Below are positions 10,930-23,775 of a stretch of 64,000 bases of DNA, piece by piece. The stretch is taken from positions 14,061 through 78,060 of the forward strand of contig QLIY01000414.1 of the NCBI GenBank assembly GCA_003260075.1. Reading direction: 5' to 3'. Within the stretch, counting starts at the first letter, position 1. Each line of letters opens with the position of its first letter. The stretch comes from Phallusia mammillata. Its lineage: Eukaryota > Chordata > Ascidiacea > Phlebobranchia > Ascidiidae. A program made the translations under genes and the position numbers. The notes below the pieces were generated by a model. That model worked only from the letters and a program-made list of their open reading frames with translations, made no database searches and was not told the origin of the DNA.

Positions 10930-11108
10930 CAGTGGTTCTCAACCTTTTTCGACGAATTTCCTTTAAAACATTTTCATTCCTCCCCAATATACAGTACTAA
11001 ATAGTAGATGCTAAACCATACAAAAAAAATCTCGAAATTGAATCTTTTATCAACTTCACAGGTTATATTTCAGAGCTAAAGGGTCTGTTTACAAACCACA
11101 TGTAACTG
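10930..11108 (+). mobile_element. Short hAT-like MITE, copy B, inverted relative to copy A
   Basis: Starts CAGTGGTTCTCAACCTTTTT. Shares TTTTCATTCCTCCCCAATA, TAGTAGATGC and ACAGGTTATAT with copy A. The right end is degraded (CATGTAACTG). Confidence 0.55.
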
Positions 11109-13199
11109 TTAAAGTAAATTCATCCACTCAAGTTTTAAAATTTCTTGCTTGGAAGGAATTTCTCCTCGGGTGGCAAACGAAAGGATAATACGAACCGGGT
11201 TACACTAAAAACTTTGTACGTAAAACTTGTTTTTACGCCAAAATGTGGAAATTTGTGTTAAACTACCCCAAACTGAATTGCATCTGTAAAAAACCTTATT
11301 TGAACAACCTCGCATAGAAATCATATAGAACCGAGTAAAATACTATTTTCGCAATAAGTGCTTCCCCAAAATACGCCCCTGCGTAATTTCAAGAATATTC
11401 AGTCGCAAAAATCATTCACATGAATAGCTGCAAATTACGGTGTGGCTTTTTGTTATTAAATATAAAGTATATGGGGACATTAAATATTAATTTGCATATA
11501 ATAGGAGGTTTTCTGGCCTACGTTACGTCATAAAGCAATAGACACGTGATTAAATTTCTAGGAAAGTTGCTTCGCGCCAATTGTCGGGTTGAAAGTTCAG
11601 CGAGTCAACTGCGAAAAACCACTAATTACCATTTTCGGTTAATCTTCTAAGAACCACTCGCAAGTAACCTATTACTAACGTCTCGTTTTCCCATGACTCG
11701 CGACCTTGAACTTACCACGTAACGATTCAAGGTCACATTGTCGTAAACTAGAAATACTGGTCGCATCAAAGGGAATTTCCAATACGCTGGTGGTGCTTGT
11801 GTGTGTGACGTTAAAGTGGGCAATAAACGCTCATATTAAGATTAACTTTTTCTCGATACCACAAACTCGAAACAATGTGCTTATTTATCCGAGAAAATCT
11901 GTTGCTTTGTCAAATATACCTTAATCAAGGATGCCCAAGTCAAATTAGCGAAGTTTTAATTTTGCAATCCCTTTTTTGCGTTATATAGCGTTTGGCAAAC
12001 TGTAATTAACAACAACATTCCATCAAGTGAACAACTTTGTCTTATGTTGTTTGTGTGCATTTATGGTAACATTGTTCTATTGCTCATTGCTTAAAATAAA
12101 ATATCAAACTGATGCCGTTTTTTTTTCGAGTTAACTTGAACACAAAAACAACAGTTTATTTTTGTAGTAAAAATCTTTCAAATACAATTGAAACTTCGCA
12201 GTAAAGAAAAAAGGTTGATTAGCCTTGCGTTTGACGTTTTGTTTTGACTATTTTTAAACACAACACAACAATTTAAAAAATGTATTTGGGCAGTGGAGTA
12301 AAAAGGTTAATTAGGCCTTTGCATTATTATCAATGCAGCACAACCCGTGAAGCTACCATATCCCTGAGCATCTCCACGTTGGTTTTTCCCCAAGCCAAAA
12401 TGTTAATCTGACTTCTGGTCTCGCACCGGAACAAGAAACGACGCGTTAATTGTTGCCGTGCTCACAAGCCGTGACGCCACAACAATACGACGCATTGTGA
12501 CGTCATAATACCGCGATTGTTCCACGAAGTTGGCGAAATAGTGAAAGGGGTGGGGTCGAATTATGCGGGAAATTTTGGTAAAATTTACACATAACGTTTT
12601 GAGCGTTATATCTTGAACCTAATATTTTCATCATTTGACGAAGTTTTAATTGTTTCGTTTTTACATCAACAACTATCTATTTTAGAGGTTTTAACAATCG
12701 TTTTTGCCATCGTTTAAAAGTTTGTTGTCAAAAAATGGTTTGTAGGATTCTTATGAGCAATTTTGGAATGAATTCTAAACACATAATGACTAGACTAGGA
12801 TATTATTCCATGAAAGCGACCTGTCTGCCGCAAAAATCTAGTTACTTTTGACATCAAGACGGCCGAACAAATCCCATTAAAACTGAAAAGCAAAACACAT
12901 AAATGATCAGAAGAAACTTGAAAGAGGTTTTATTTTCTGCAACCGCAATGTTGCAGCGAAATCCCAAAGCCAGTTTTCAATGTTGGATTAACTCGCAAAT
13001 TAGATTACCGACAATTGTTTTAAATCGACCAGCGGGAATCGAACAATTTACATCCGGCATCAGGTTTCACAACGATTCAATCCCAAGGGCAGTTCAAGGT
13101 CGATTCCGAGCAACCGCTAGAGGCGCAAAAGTACAACCACTCAAATAAACTTACGCTTGCCCGGTTATTGTTGAAGGTAGTTGACATCAATGCAAACCC

Positions 13200-13262
13200 A
13201 ACGAAACACGTTTGATATTCGTACTCGAAAGGACACGGGTTCGAACCCCGCGATAACCAAAG
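13200..13262 (+). other. tRNA-like B-box segment
   Basis: CACGGGTTCGAACCCCGCG resembles a tRNA T-arm/B box. No acceptable D arm, anticodon arm or acceptor stem is seen, so it is not called a tRNA gene. Confidence 0.35.
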
Positions 13263-13372
13263 GACCAATACAGACCAACATAGACATAAAAGAAAAAAAG
13301 TTTTAGAATGATTTGTTTCAAAACAAGGTTCAGAAAAAATTTGTTACTGCGCGCAAACAACAATATTCTTAG

Positions 13373-13510
13373 ATAAGCTGTTGCTGCCAGGCATAATACC
13401 AACTTTAAAGAGCTCTTCTGGCAATTCTATTTTTATTCCGACATTTCGACGTCCTATACAGGTCCCCTTCATCAGGGTAAATAACACTGAATGCGCGTAT
13501 AGTACTGAAA
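13373..13510 (+). repeat. Interspersed repeat (GAGCTCTTCTGGCAATT family), copy 1
   Basis: AAGCTGTTGCTGCCAGGCAT, then GAGCTCTTCTGGCAATT and TTTCGACGTCCTATACAGG. Related copies at 19490-19537 and 58241-58325. No coding capacity seen. Confidence 0.65.
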
Positions 13511-16500
13511 GTCAACAATATTCTTAGTAACATCCAAACAGCACACACAAGTAAGAACTTTATAAAATATTTTTTTCCGGATTTTCGTTTCTGGAACAAA
13601 ACACAGGGCACAAATTCCCATTAATGCCAACAAAGAAATATAAACTTGATTAGTGTAAATTGTATTTGCAATAACTTTGTTGATTCAAATATACAGCCTT
13701 TTTATTGTAAGCAACCATTCTATGAACACCTTTTGTTACTGTGGAAAGGAGACACACCTTACTACACAGACATAACAAGCAATGAATATTGCCAATATGA
13801 TGCTACCCCCCCCCCCCATTCTATGAACACCTTTTGTTACTGTGGAAAGGAGACACACCTTACAACACAGACATAACAAGCACTGAGCATTGACAATATG
13901 ATGCTAAAATGTAATGTAAGTTACTGTCTTGAAAAACCGTGACCCCAATATACAATATTAAAAATACCAAAGAAATAACAGCAAACATTTTTGGCACTTT
14001 GTGGATGCCTAAAAACCTTTTAATGCATTGATTTTTGATGATTATGTGGTTTAATACGTTTTAATTAAACCACAGAATTAAGAACAAGTTTTTATTGATT
14101 TAAGTTCAAAAGTGGACATCAGATATTTAATTTGATTCAGACGAGCAAATGATTCATTGAACAAAAATTTGTGGTGCGTTTGTGGTTTTTCAAAATGTGG
14201 TTAGCTGGCAATAATTGAACAACCAACAATACAACTTTACTTATAGCAGTTCTGTAGCGACTATACTGTATTGCTGAGTATAACTTTTCTAGACATTAAA
14301 ATAAAAGAAATTAATGGACTCGGTATTACACACTCAAACGAACAAATTCAGACAACTAATTTTTGATGCTTAAGAGAACTTGCTTTAAAACATTTATATA
14401 TACGTTTGTTTAATTGACATTAGCACACATTATGTGTTACTGTAATCCCTAATATAAGACGTATAAGGCCCTAAATTATATTGCTATGACACTTCATGTA
14501 GAGGCCTTATTATGTACTTGGTAGAGTATTCCCTAACATATCGAAAGCTTTAAGCATATTTTCACATTCATGTTGGTGGTTACAAATAGACTAGTTAGTT
14601 TTTGCAGGTTTGGTATTCGATAATGTTTTTGTGAAATTCAGATGACTGTACGGATGTATTTTTCTTATCATATACTGAACACACTGAACACCAATTTAAA
14701 ACGTAATTTAATAAAAAAAACTGCCAAATACAATTTAACATAAAAATTTCGACAATCACTGCTGTTATAATCAGTGCAAAGACTATGACAACAGCGCCTG
14801 TTAAAAAACGTCACCATACATATGTGCTATCTATCAAGTTCCCGTTTCCTAACCAAGATCATTTTTGTTATTAAACCCACTTTGAAACTTATCTTGCGAC
14901 AAATTAAATTCGAGAATACAAATCCTTCCTGTGTTGAAAGGCACAGGTGTACGATCCATTAGCAGTGCTGAAGTCAGGCAAGCGTGAAGTTCGGGGCTTC
15001 TCGCGTTTAAGTAGAAAAAGGGGGGCAGCGGGCGTGGGATGGTTGGGGGTAAACTTGAACCCCCATGGAGTCGTCTGACCCCCAATCAACGGGTCACCGC
15101 CCCTCGATTCGACCCAACGACGGCTGTTTCGAATTTTTAGCGTTGCGCGGTTAGGGACAATCGAACAGCTTCTAGGATTTGATTGTGTTCGCGGCGACGC
15201 GTCAACTCGATGCTTCCGGCTGCTGCGCTTGTGACGTCATAGAAGCTTTTTGCTGGCCTGAAAGCTTTTTAGAACGACGAGACGCGATTTCGACCATTTT
15301 GTTTTTTTGACGACGCAAAACTTTCTACGAACTATTAAATTTCGTAAAAATAAAACTAAATCAAAGTTTAGCACTGAAATGTTAAGCAACGCATTTTCTG
15401 TAGAATTGAACAAATTTAAACAAAAACTAAAGGACATAAAATTGCTTTTGACAAACAACACAAGCGTAATTCAAATTGCGTCTGTTAAAAAATCTCGGTA
15501 CTTTTTCGTGTTGATTATTTATATATTTTGCCAGGAAGACCAAACACAAAGAGTGGGCGAAGCACAAAATTTCTTCTCGTTTTACTTTTAGGTTTTGACA
15601 TTTAGATTAACATTTCAACGCCAAACCGCCGAGAATGCAAACTCTGTACCACCTTAGACCAAGTTATCCAGCACACAACGGCTGGAATGTTGACTCACAC
15701 TGACATAAACAAACCGTGCCAACAGCAGAACAGATTATGTCGTCATTTAAACTAGACTAAACTCAGGCTAATTAAACTGAACAGTTTGGGAAACAAATTG
15801 ATCAGGGATCAATATTTGTGTGGGAAATATTATTTACAGGTTAATTTCAGGAAAAGTAAATATTTAAAGGAGTCAAAGTTCAAGGACAAAAAGGTCACAT
15901 CAAAAATTAATGAAAACCTTAAGCAAGAGGAAATTTAATAAAGAAAGTAATAAAAACTGACAAAAGTAAATTTTAAACAAAAAATAAAAACGCAAATTTA
16001 ATTTATTGTGTTTTTATTTGAATGATGCATTAAGTTTTAGAAAAATAAACTCTTAGTTTGTATTGGATTCAACCTTTACACCAGCAGGTTTCATGGTAAG
16101 AAGTGTTATATATGTTATCCAAACATTCAGTGTACAAAGTCAAAAGTATTTAGGGAATGTTGCTAATTTGTGCAACGTTCAACACAAATAATGCAAACCA
16201 CGAAATTTTGCTTTCGGTTTTCTGATTTCAATAACTAATTATGATGCTCATCCTTTAATTCAGCATTATAATTAACTATTATTAAAATTTTTACAGAATA
16301 ATATGGAAAATGAACTAAGATCGTACGAATTACACCAGTCGTTTCTGTTGGGCACAAAGTTTTCAGGTTATGTCCAAAAATCATGTCGCAAAAACCCGGG
16401 TTTAAAACGTCAAATTGCTGCCTCGCAACGGTTTCGTTAAAGTGTCAGAACCATATTTCTCGAGCGACTTTGAATGTGACGACAGAAGTGGAAACTAGGT

Positions 16501-17465
16501 CAAGCGCTTAGAGAGTAAAGCGACTAAAAACACACAAACACAAGTACAAGTTTTTGAAAGTGTTGAAAGCCACCAATCCGGTTTGCTGGTTTGTTTGCAA
16601 TGTATGGGGTCGCGACAGTCCCTACATGAGGTATTTGCGTGTCGTGGAACGTTTTGTTGTTTCAGTTAAGTCCTGTTGTGTAAACAGATCAGCCTAGCCC
16701 CCCACAAAGCTGTAAATGTCACCACTTGTCCGTGCATTTTTCACAAATGTTTGACCGCTTTTATTGCAACATGTTACAAGTGGTTTTGCTGTACATGTAA
16801 TGCCATGGGACTAGAAATGTTTGAAATTTATTTTGCTTTACTTTTTTTTTAACTTTTCTCACCAAAAATGGCTTCTATAATTCATTCTTTAACTTTTTTC
16901 GACGAATGACTTTTGATATATTTGGTCTTGTTTGCAAATATTTCGTAGTTTAAGTTATGTACAAATTCCGTATTGATCAAATTTGGCTGTTTTGTGAAGG
17001 AATGGTTTTTTTATCCTATGAGGTAATTGAACTTATATCCAAACGTTTTTCATCTTTCAAAAACTAATAAATTTACTTTCAACCAGTTTTACATGCTTTT
17101 TTATCAACGGAATATTCCCGTCCAATGTTTTTAATTCTAGTCTTTCTAAAGTGCGTTGTAATCTAAAAGCGTTTTACGTTTATTCATTCAACCTTCACAA
17201 AAACTTAATAAATTCAGAAAAATCAGCCGCAGTTGTGCTTTTAACATTTTTTTCACATCGCTTTTCGTTACATCGTTGACAAGGCTCGGGCAAATCAATG
17301 AACTAAGCGCTTTTTATGATATACGGTGAAATCTTTCCACGTTTTAACTTGTCAGAGGCGACGGCGGCTTCGATTCAAAACCTGATAAAAACTTTGGCAG
17401 AGAAAAACTTTGGCAGGTGTTAAATTGAAATGTTGACACAATGTTGCTCCATGCAGAAGCTACAC

Positions 17466-17850
17466 CAGCGGTTCTCAACTCGTTTCAGGCCATGGACCAC
17501 CAGTTCAATAAATGTATATCGTGGATCAGTCCATTGTTAAGTAAGGATAAAAAAAGCATCCACAACATAATTTTCAAAGAGTGATATCAAACAACCGGCA
17601 GCTAACATTAAATGGCTAGTAATATGGATAAGAATTTTTTCGTACTGAATATTCGCCCCCCCCCCAATTTTCAAAGAGTGATATCAAACAACCGGCAGCT
17701 AACATTAAATGGCCAGTAAATTGGATAAGAATTTTTTCGTACTTAATAATCAAAAAATTAAAAACATCTGTTTCCAGTTTGTCACCAAATAAAATAAAAG
17801 TCCTGTGGACCACACAAAAGTCATTATGGACCACCAGCTGAGAACCAACG
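17466..17850. mobile_element. hAT-like MITE (GGTTCTCAACTCGTTTC family), copy 2
   Basis: The left end CAGCGGTTCTCAACTCGTTT with GGACCACCAG and right end GGACCACCAGCTGAGAACC are inverted. Flanks AGCTACAC (17458-17465) and AGCTAGAC (17851-17858) agree at 7 of 8 positions, the 8-bp duplication expected of hAT elements. A poly-C join at 17656-17665 duplicates part of the interior. Confidence 0.75.
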
Positions 17851-18245
17851 AGCTAGACCGACGGTTAGGGCTGAGATAGTTTGACTGTCAACAAATATTA
17901 CACAGATCATACGCTCTGGAGTTAGATCGAGCAAACTATGATGAGACTGAACAATTACATGTGATGCTATTTCAAGTAAACCGATAATAAATTTAAATGT
18001 TGTGGTTGTAAAAAACAATCTTGATCTAAAATTCGTTTCCCTGTAACTGCCACTGTTAGTCGAACAGACTTTGTATGTTAACTAAAAACTTGTCAACAAT
18101 ACAAAAACAAAACAAGATTACTTATAAGAGCCAAAAATTGGAATCCAAAAATATAAGCACAAAAAACAGGTGCATTGAAAAACATATAAGCCCACGAAAT
18201 TTCGTTTGTTAAACTTCCAGACAAAATCATTGATAAAACTGTTAC

Positions 18246-18341
18246 CTTTGCAAGATTCTTCCCTCAGTGTGTCATCCTCCTCTCTTCCATTCTCATCAGT
18301 TGTATCTGGATGCAAAATTTGTCGAGTCAGCAAATTATCAG
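18246..18341 (-). CDS. NFI: NFI exon 4: acidic linker after the DNA-binding domain
   Basis: A 96-bp exon, phase 1 to 1, acceptor GCTCAG|CTGATA and donor CAAAG|GTAACA. Joined to exon 3 it reads KEEADNLLTRQ and continues through DTTDENGREEDDT. This corresponds to the poorly conserved hydrophilic linker (HAADSSQSES... in vertebrates) right after the DNA-binding domain. The amino-acid match is weak, but length, position, phase and splice sites agree. The intron separating it from exon 3 is only 414 bp. Confidence 0.85.
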
Positions 18342-18755
18342 CTGAGCAGGGATAACTTAATTCGTAGCTACGCCATTTGGACTATGACGTCATGGAAGCG
18401 TTATGTTACGTCATTGGATGCACTACAACGTCACCAGCGACTGAAATTACTATGTTCGAATATTAAAAGGCTTGACGTAGTGCGGCTTGATAGATTTTTA
18501 TGGGATTACAATGTCGTTGACAATTGTTAAATAAATGATCTGGCAAATAAATTAAAGAAAGATTGGTAAAAGTTCGAAGTTTCAATGTTCCGTCACAGGG
18601 CAACGACTGTTACGTCACAGTAGGAAACGCGAAGCAGACCAAAAAAGAGAAACAAGACAGCTAAACCCGTACGATTATTTTACAAAATACACTTGTACTA
18701 AGCCAACATATTCACCGACACGTGACAAAACAAACGCATAGTGACGTCACAATAC

Positions 18756-18942
18756 CTTCTTCTTTGACGTAGTTGGCAAGATAGAGGTCGAGTTCTTTTA
18801 CTGTGACGCTGATGTGATACGGTTGAACGCACAAGCCGGCGTTTTGGCCACAAGAGTGCGCCTTCGACAATCGCTCTCCGTCAGTCGACTCGAGGGGAAG
18901 TCCCCGAAATAGGATTATCATCACGAGGTCGAGACGCCAAAC
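18756..18942 (-). CDS. NFI: NFI exon 3: C-terminal third of the DNA-binding domain
   Basis: Encodes [42 protein letters not shown] and [13 protein letters not shown], matching vertebrate NFI residue for residue over most of its length. It carries the last two conserved cysteines and the CVQPYH motif, which aligns with the zinc-binding CxNPYH-type segment of MH1 domains. The acceptor is TTTCAG|GTTTGG (phase 0) and the donor GAAGAAG|GTATTG (phase 1), the same end phase as vertebrate exon 2. A TGACGTCA palindrome lies just inside the following intron (18742-18749). Confidence 0.97.
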
Positions 18943-19211
18943 CTGAAATCGAAAAACCAACAAACGATTATATGATATCACACTTATGGAATATGACGTC
19001 ATTTTTAGCAAGATGATTATGATTTATAATAACCTATATAGGATAGTATTCCTGTCTAAGTGATATCAGTGTGTAATCTTAAATTTTAAAATTTCGAGAT
19101 AGACTTTTCATTTGTATTGCCACCGATGCATTATGTTTCACAGAATGGAAATTGATGTGTCACACAAAGTTTAAACCGGCTTGGGTCACTTCTAATAATT
19201 TCGAGCAGGGT

Positions 19212-19346
19212 TGTAACAGGGGTTGGCCCGATACCAATATTTTGAACCGATACCGATACCCGATATTTTACCCCAAAAGTACTGCGATCCGATACCGATA
19301 CCCGATACTTTGCAAACAAGCAACAACATTTTCAAACTGATGTATT
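19212..19346 (+). mobile_element. hAT-like end with CCGATACCGATACCCGATA repeats
   Basis: GGTTGGCCCGATACC is followed by two blocks of CCGATACCGATACCCGATA. This is the style of a known class of hAT-like termini. The element is cut off by a single N at 19347. Confidence 0.45.
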
Positions 19347-19830
19347 NTCGGAAAGACCAAGACAACAAACACAATATACAATGGCACGGCGTTTCAGGGC
19401 TGTGAAGACATTGGGTAAGATGGCGTTCGGTGGCTGCTTAATTAGGTAATTTTCTTCAAAAAAATACAGACACAGAGTGCCCCCCCCCCAGGCATAGTAT
19501 CAAGTTTATAGAGCTCTTCTGGCAAATGTATTTTTACAGAGTACAGAGTGTAAAGTCAGGCCCGAATCAAGCCCGTTTTATTTCGAAAAAACCCCCCCCC
19601 CCCGAAGCGTTATGTTACGTCATTGGATGCACTACAACGTCACCAGCGACTAAAATTACTATGTTCGAATATTAAAAGGCTTGACGTAGTTCGGCTTGCT
19701 AGATTTTTATGGGATTACGCCCCCCCCCCCTCGGAAAGACCAAGACAACAAACACAATATACAATGGCACGGCGTTTTAGGGCTGTGAAGGCATTAGGCA
19801 AGATGGCGTTATGTGGTTGCTTAGTTAGGG
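19347..19830. repeat. Scrambled mini-contig cluster
   Basis: Four short pieces separated by an N (19347) and poly-C runs at 19480-19489, 19592-19603 and 19720-19730. 19604-19719 copies 18396-18510 (NFI intron 3). 19731-19830 copies 19348-19440. 19490-19537 copies the GAGCTCTTCTGGCAA repeat. It is best read as misplaced alternative contigs. Confidence 0.8.
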
Positions 19831-20472
19831 AATTGTCTTAAAATACTGACCTGTGTAAAATCGAATCAATCCCGTTTTATTTCGAAGAAACCTGTAAGCC
19901 CGAACCCGTCCCGACTTACAACTTTAATGTCGGGTACCAAGGGCTTAATAGGTAAGACCGGTAAATGTAATCTTACGACAGCCCTTTACAAGAGTAAAAC
20001 ATCCACCAGACTGTTTTTAAAGGAATAGTGAACAGAATTACAGAGTAGTGCTACAAACACGGAGAAAAAAATCGCGTTTAAATGAAATGCTCACTTAAAA
20101 ACCGGCGAGTGCTTGCTCGAAATATTTGCCCCTCTCATCCGCAACGGCCGAGTGGATGAGCACGTGTTAAATATCAGTTACGTGTCGCTACTGTAAGCTG
20201 ATCCGATTTAATTAAACCGAGTATTCCGGCCCGATATGGCGGCTCAAGGGCCCGCTAAATTTAAACTTTTTACTCGAGTGCTTTCCATTGAAGTTAATGG
20301 GACGAAGTGTTTTACATTTTCAGAGCAAAGTGCCGAAGACATTCACACCCTTCGACATTTAATTGACTGTGGGAAATAAATGGAACTAGATGTGCGATAA
20401 AAATCTCAGCTTGGGTACCGCTGTGATCGCATCAGGGGACAAAAAGTGTGTAACTTGAATATTATAAGTCTT

Positions 20473-20692
20473 CAACCGGTGGGTCACGAAAACTTTTTCT
20501 GGGGTCGCTAAAAATTTAACTTATTGGCGTTTAAATTTATTACCAAAAAAATCATACGTTTATGTTCTAGTTCGCAACCTTTGCTCATGTTTTGCAGTAC
20601 AGTATCACAATCTAATCATTGTGATGCAATAATCAAAAACCGAATAGTTGCGACCCAAATCTAAATTAAACATAAGTTGTCCAACCCATTGT
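20473..20692. mobile_element. hAT-like MITE remnant with GGGTCGCGA-type ends
   Basis: CAACCGGTGGGTCACGAAAA and GGGGTCGCTAAAA at the left, GTTGCGACCCAAATC and GTCCAACCCATTG at the right, in inverted orientation. No clear target duplication was established. Confidence 0.4.
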
Positions 20693-21124
20693 TACGCCAT
20701 AGAGCCCCCCTGTAAGTAACCCGTAATATATACAAATATATATTCCCCTAAACACGCAAATGCACCACGGTACTGCTGAAAACAAAGGGTAGTGGCAAAA
20801 TTGTGTACTTTAACTAATTTTTAGCAGGCCATAAAATCGGAATTAATGCAACTAAGCAACTTGCATTGGTGGTGCCGTTTTTTTGGGGCAAAACACAGGT
20901 ATTCAAATTATGAAGTATACAAGAGTATTAAGGTGTTTTTAGATCGAACTATCGTTTTATGCCCTTAGACACATTTCACAGCTTTTTACAGCCATACACC
21001 CAAACAACGATGACATGTTTTCGCTCTGAAATATTGTTATTAGTATACGATAGTTGAAAGGTATAATAAAACAAAGACATGTCGCTTAATCATTCGTTGA
21101 AGGTTTCTTGCTTAGGAAAGCACA

Positions 21125-21180
21125 AAAGTTAGGGTGGGATTCAAACCCACAACCTTTTGATTATGTGTGAAAACCAGTTA
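21125..21180 (-). repeat. tRNA-derived repeat 3' half
   Basis: Minus strand reads CATAATCAAAAGGTT then GTGGGTTTGAATCCCAC, a good 5-bp T-stem and 7-nt loop with an anticodon-arm-like segment before it. The 5' half of a tRNA is absent. Similar minus-strand pieces lie at 45490, 47960 and 48065. Confidence 0.5.
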
Positions 21181-23702
21181 AAAAGTTCCAAAATCCGATT
21201 CACCGCAAAACACAAACATACAAGGCGTAAATTCAATACTTTTTCAGGCAAAGGGGTATCTGGCAAACTTTTTAAACTGCATTTTTAAACCCCCCCCCCC
21301 GCAAAACACAAACATACAAGGCGTAAATTCAATACTTTTTCAGGCAAGGGGTATCTGGCAAACTTTTTCGCATCGTCACGGTTAATTTAGCAAGTCTCGA
21401 AAAGAAACCCGTTTTAAATAGTTTTCTGTGCAACAATAGAATACCAGAACTTGAAAAACATTAGCAAAAAATTAGCTAATCGCATTTATTACAGCGATAG
21501 ACATCTACAACGCAGTGCTTTTCTCATAAACAGACTTTCTGGCACTTTTGGGGTGAAACTAATTTCAAGCCCGCGACAGGTGTTGCTAAATTTCACAAAA
21601 TGTCCGCCCGCCCATCATATTTCAACCCGAGCGAAGAATTTGACACAATAGCGCGTACGCGGTGTCATTATGACGTGGAAACGTCGCGACGCGATTTGGC
21701 GCGATTTCAATTATTGGCGTTTCCCGTCGGGATGGCATTGGCAAGCTGTCAGTTCGACGGTGGCAGGTGACACAAGAGTCTGACATCGGTTTGGCAACTG
21801 TGACCAATGTGCCACGCGGACCTGCCACCGCACTCGCCCCTCTAATAACCGTACCTGACTCCACGAATAAAAATAAGGGAGTTTTATCCCAACTTGGTAA
21901 ATTTAAAGCGCTGTGCTCTAGTTGCATACAAATGATAAGCCAAGGGCCTATTGCGAATGTGGATGCAAAATTACAACTAAAAAATTATGGATTAAAAATA
22001 ACGCTTTACCCAGTAAGTTTAAAGTGCCATGCCATCGCTGTATACAAGAAATAAGCTAAAGGCTGTTTGCGATGCAAAATTACAACTACAAAATAATGTC
22101 ATTAAAATATTAGATTAAAAATTGCACTTAACCAAATCTGATAAAATGAAAGTGCCGTGCCATCGCTGTATATTCAAAGTAAGATAAGGGCCGGTTGGGA
22201 AAAAATACATGATAATTATATTCAAAATTTAGTATATTGGATTAAAAAGGAATAACCCAGTAAGTTTTAAGTGACGCACTATTGCTGTACATGCAAGATG
22301 TAAGATTATAAAAGGCCCTTTGCAAAGGTTTGGGGGAAATACACATGTAGTAATATTCAAAGTTGAAAATATTAGATAAAAATGCATTTACCCAATGTCT
22401 TCAATTTAAAAAAAAATCCACAATACTACATACAAAAATGTAGGATAAGAGCCATTTGCAAATAATCATGGGAAAATTCAACTATAAATATAGTATTTTA
22501 AATCAAAAATTGCAGATTGAAATATTACCCTTATCCTAACACGGTGAATGTGAATTTAAAGAACACTCCAACGCAACATTTAAGACATAAGCTAATCGAA
22601 AGATCGTTTGCAGATATCCTTAAAAATATAAAACAAAGTAATAACATTTAAAGTGAAAAATGTCAGATAAAAAAATTGCATTTATCCGGATTCCGTAAAT
22701 ATTAGGTACCTTCCCTATGATACATAAAAGACGTAAACTGCTCTTATTGCAAGACTGGAAGAAACCACAAAGTTTGATTGAAAATAAGTCAAAATCGTTT
22801 ATCCGATTATGTAACTTGAAACCGCCATAAAATTTGCTATGACCTCCTCACCAATACAAGTTTCGCAAAATTAAAAAGGTGATGTCGTAAAAATGGAAAA
22901 TGTAACTGATTAAATTAATGGTTAAAAACAAAACGAGTACAAAGTATTACTTTTTTCTCGATTTTGTAAATTCACCTGCTAAACGTTCAACACACGTTTT
23001 GCCTTATTTCGAATCGTAAAGTTGACTGGAAAAAAATCTAATTTCAAGCTGACTTCTAGATACGCGCAGGGCGGTTCGCTCGTAAATATGCTTCTTCAAT
23101 CTTAATACAAAAATAATAATACCACGATGTCAAAATTACTTGCAACTAAAAAAACTATTGAGACTTTTTTGCCACATAAATTTAAAACGTTACTCCGCTA
23201 ATTCTGAAACAAACTTTGGTGGCGAGAGTTTTTGATTTTTCAAACAACGTAATATTATTTGAGTTTACTTTTTGGTTGTTTTGGCAAAAGCGTTTAATCT
23301 TATCTTATCAATCGGCGTAGATATTTGAATTACATGTTTGCCGTGAATTTAGCTTGGCATTATTGGATTTCCGCCCAATCGTCAGGAGAGATTGTTTTAA
23401 AACTTTAATTAAACTGTTGATTCACTTCATAATCAATATGACCCAAAATCAATTGATTAAATCACAAATCTAATACTGTCTCAATTCGATTAGGATTAAG
23501 AACCATAAAAAACAGTTTTGAACATTAAACTCTTTGGACTTTTTGTTTACCCTTAAATTGAAAGGACACCACATCTACACAATGCAGTTAATTGTTATAA
23601 CCGCTAAGCATTCATCTTGTCCGGTAAGACTAATCACTTATATTTTTGGTGATAAATATTGTCTTATATGACAACAACTCCTAACACATGATATCATTAA
23701 AA

Positions 23703-23775
23703 GAAAACTATTGATTACATCATCGCGCCCGGTGCAAGTGCAAGGCAGAAAATCGGACGCGATTCAATTCCCCCC
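23703..23775 (+). repeat. 73-bp perfect inverted repeat, left arm
   Basis: Identical, in reverse complement, to 25888-25960 (starts GAAAACTATTGATTACATCA, ends CGCGATTCAATTCCCCCC). Flanks differ immediately outside. Confidence 0.95.

Larger units (their letters stand above)
9084..18245 (-). other. NFI intron 4 (9.2 kb), no exon recognised
   Basis: Non-coding apart from repeats listed separately. Duplicated pairs around poly-C runs occur at 9609-9731/9743-9865 and 13722-13805/13817-13900. TGACGTCA occurs at 12498 and 15232. Open frames near 12.9, 14.9 and 15.3 kb show no family match and were not accepted. A less AT-rich patch at 14.93-15.24 kb could be regulatory. Confidence 0.7.

Noticed and set aside
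14849-15089. Proline-rich minus-strand frame considered as a missing NFI exon
   Set aside because: The expected exon content (TSGVF, then PI..G) was found in full at 9012-9083 and 8393-8528 with continuous phase, leaving no gap for it.
21125-21180. Possible tRNA gene
   Set aside because: Only the T-arm and an anticodon-arm-like part are present; no D arm or acceptor stem pairing. Kept as a tRNA-derived repeat.
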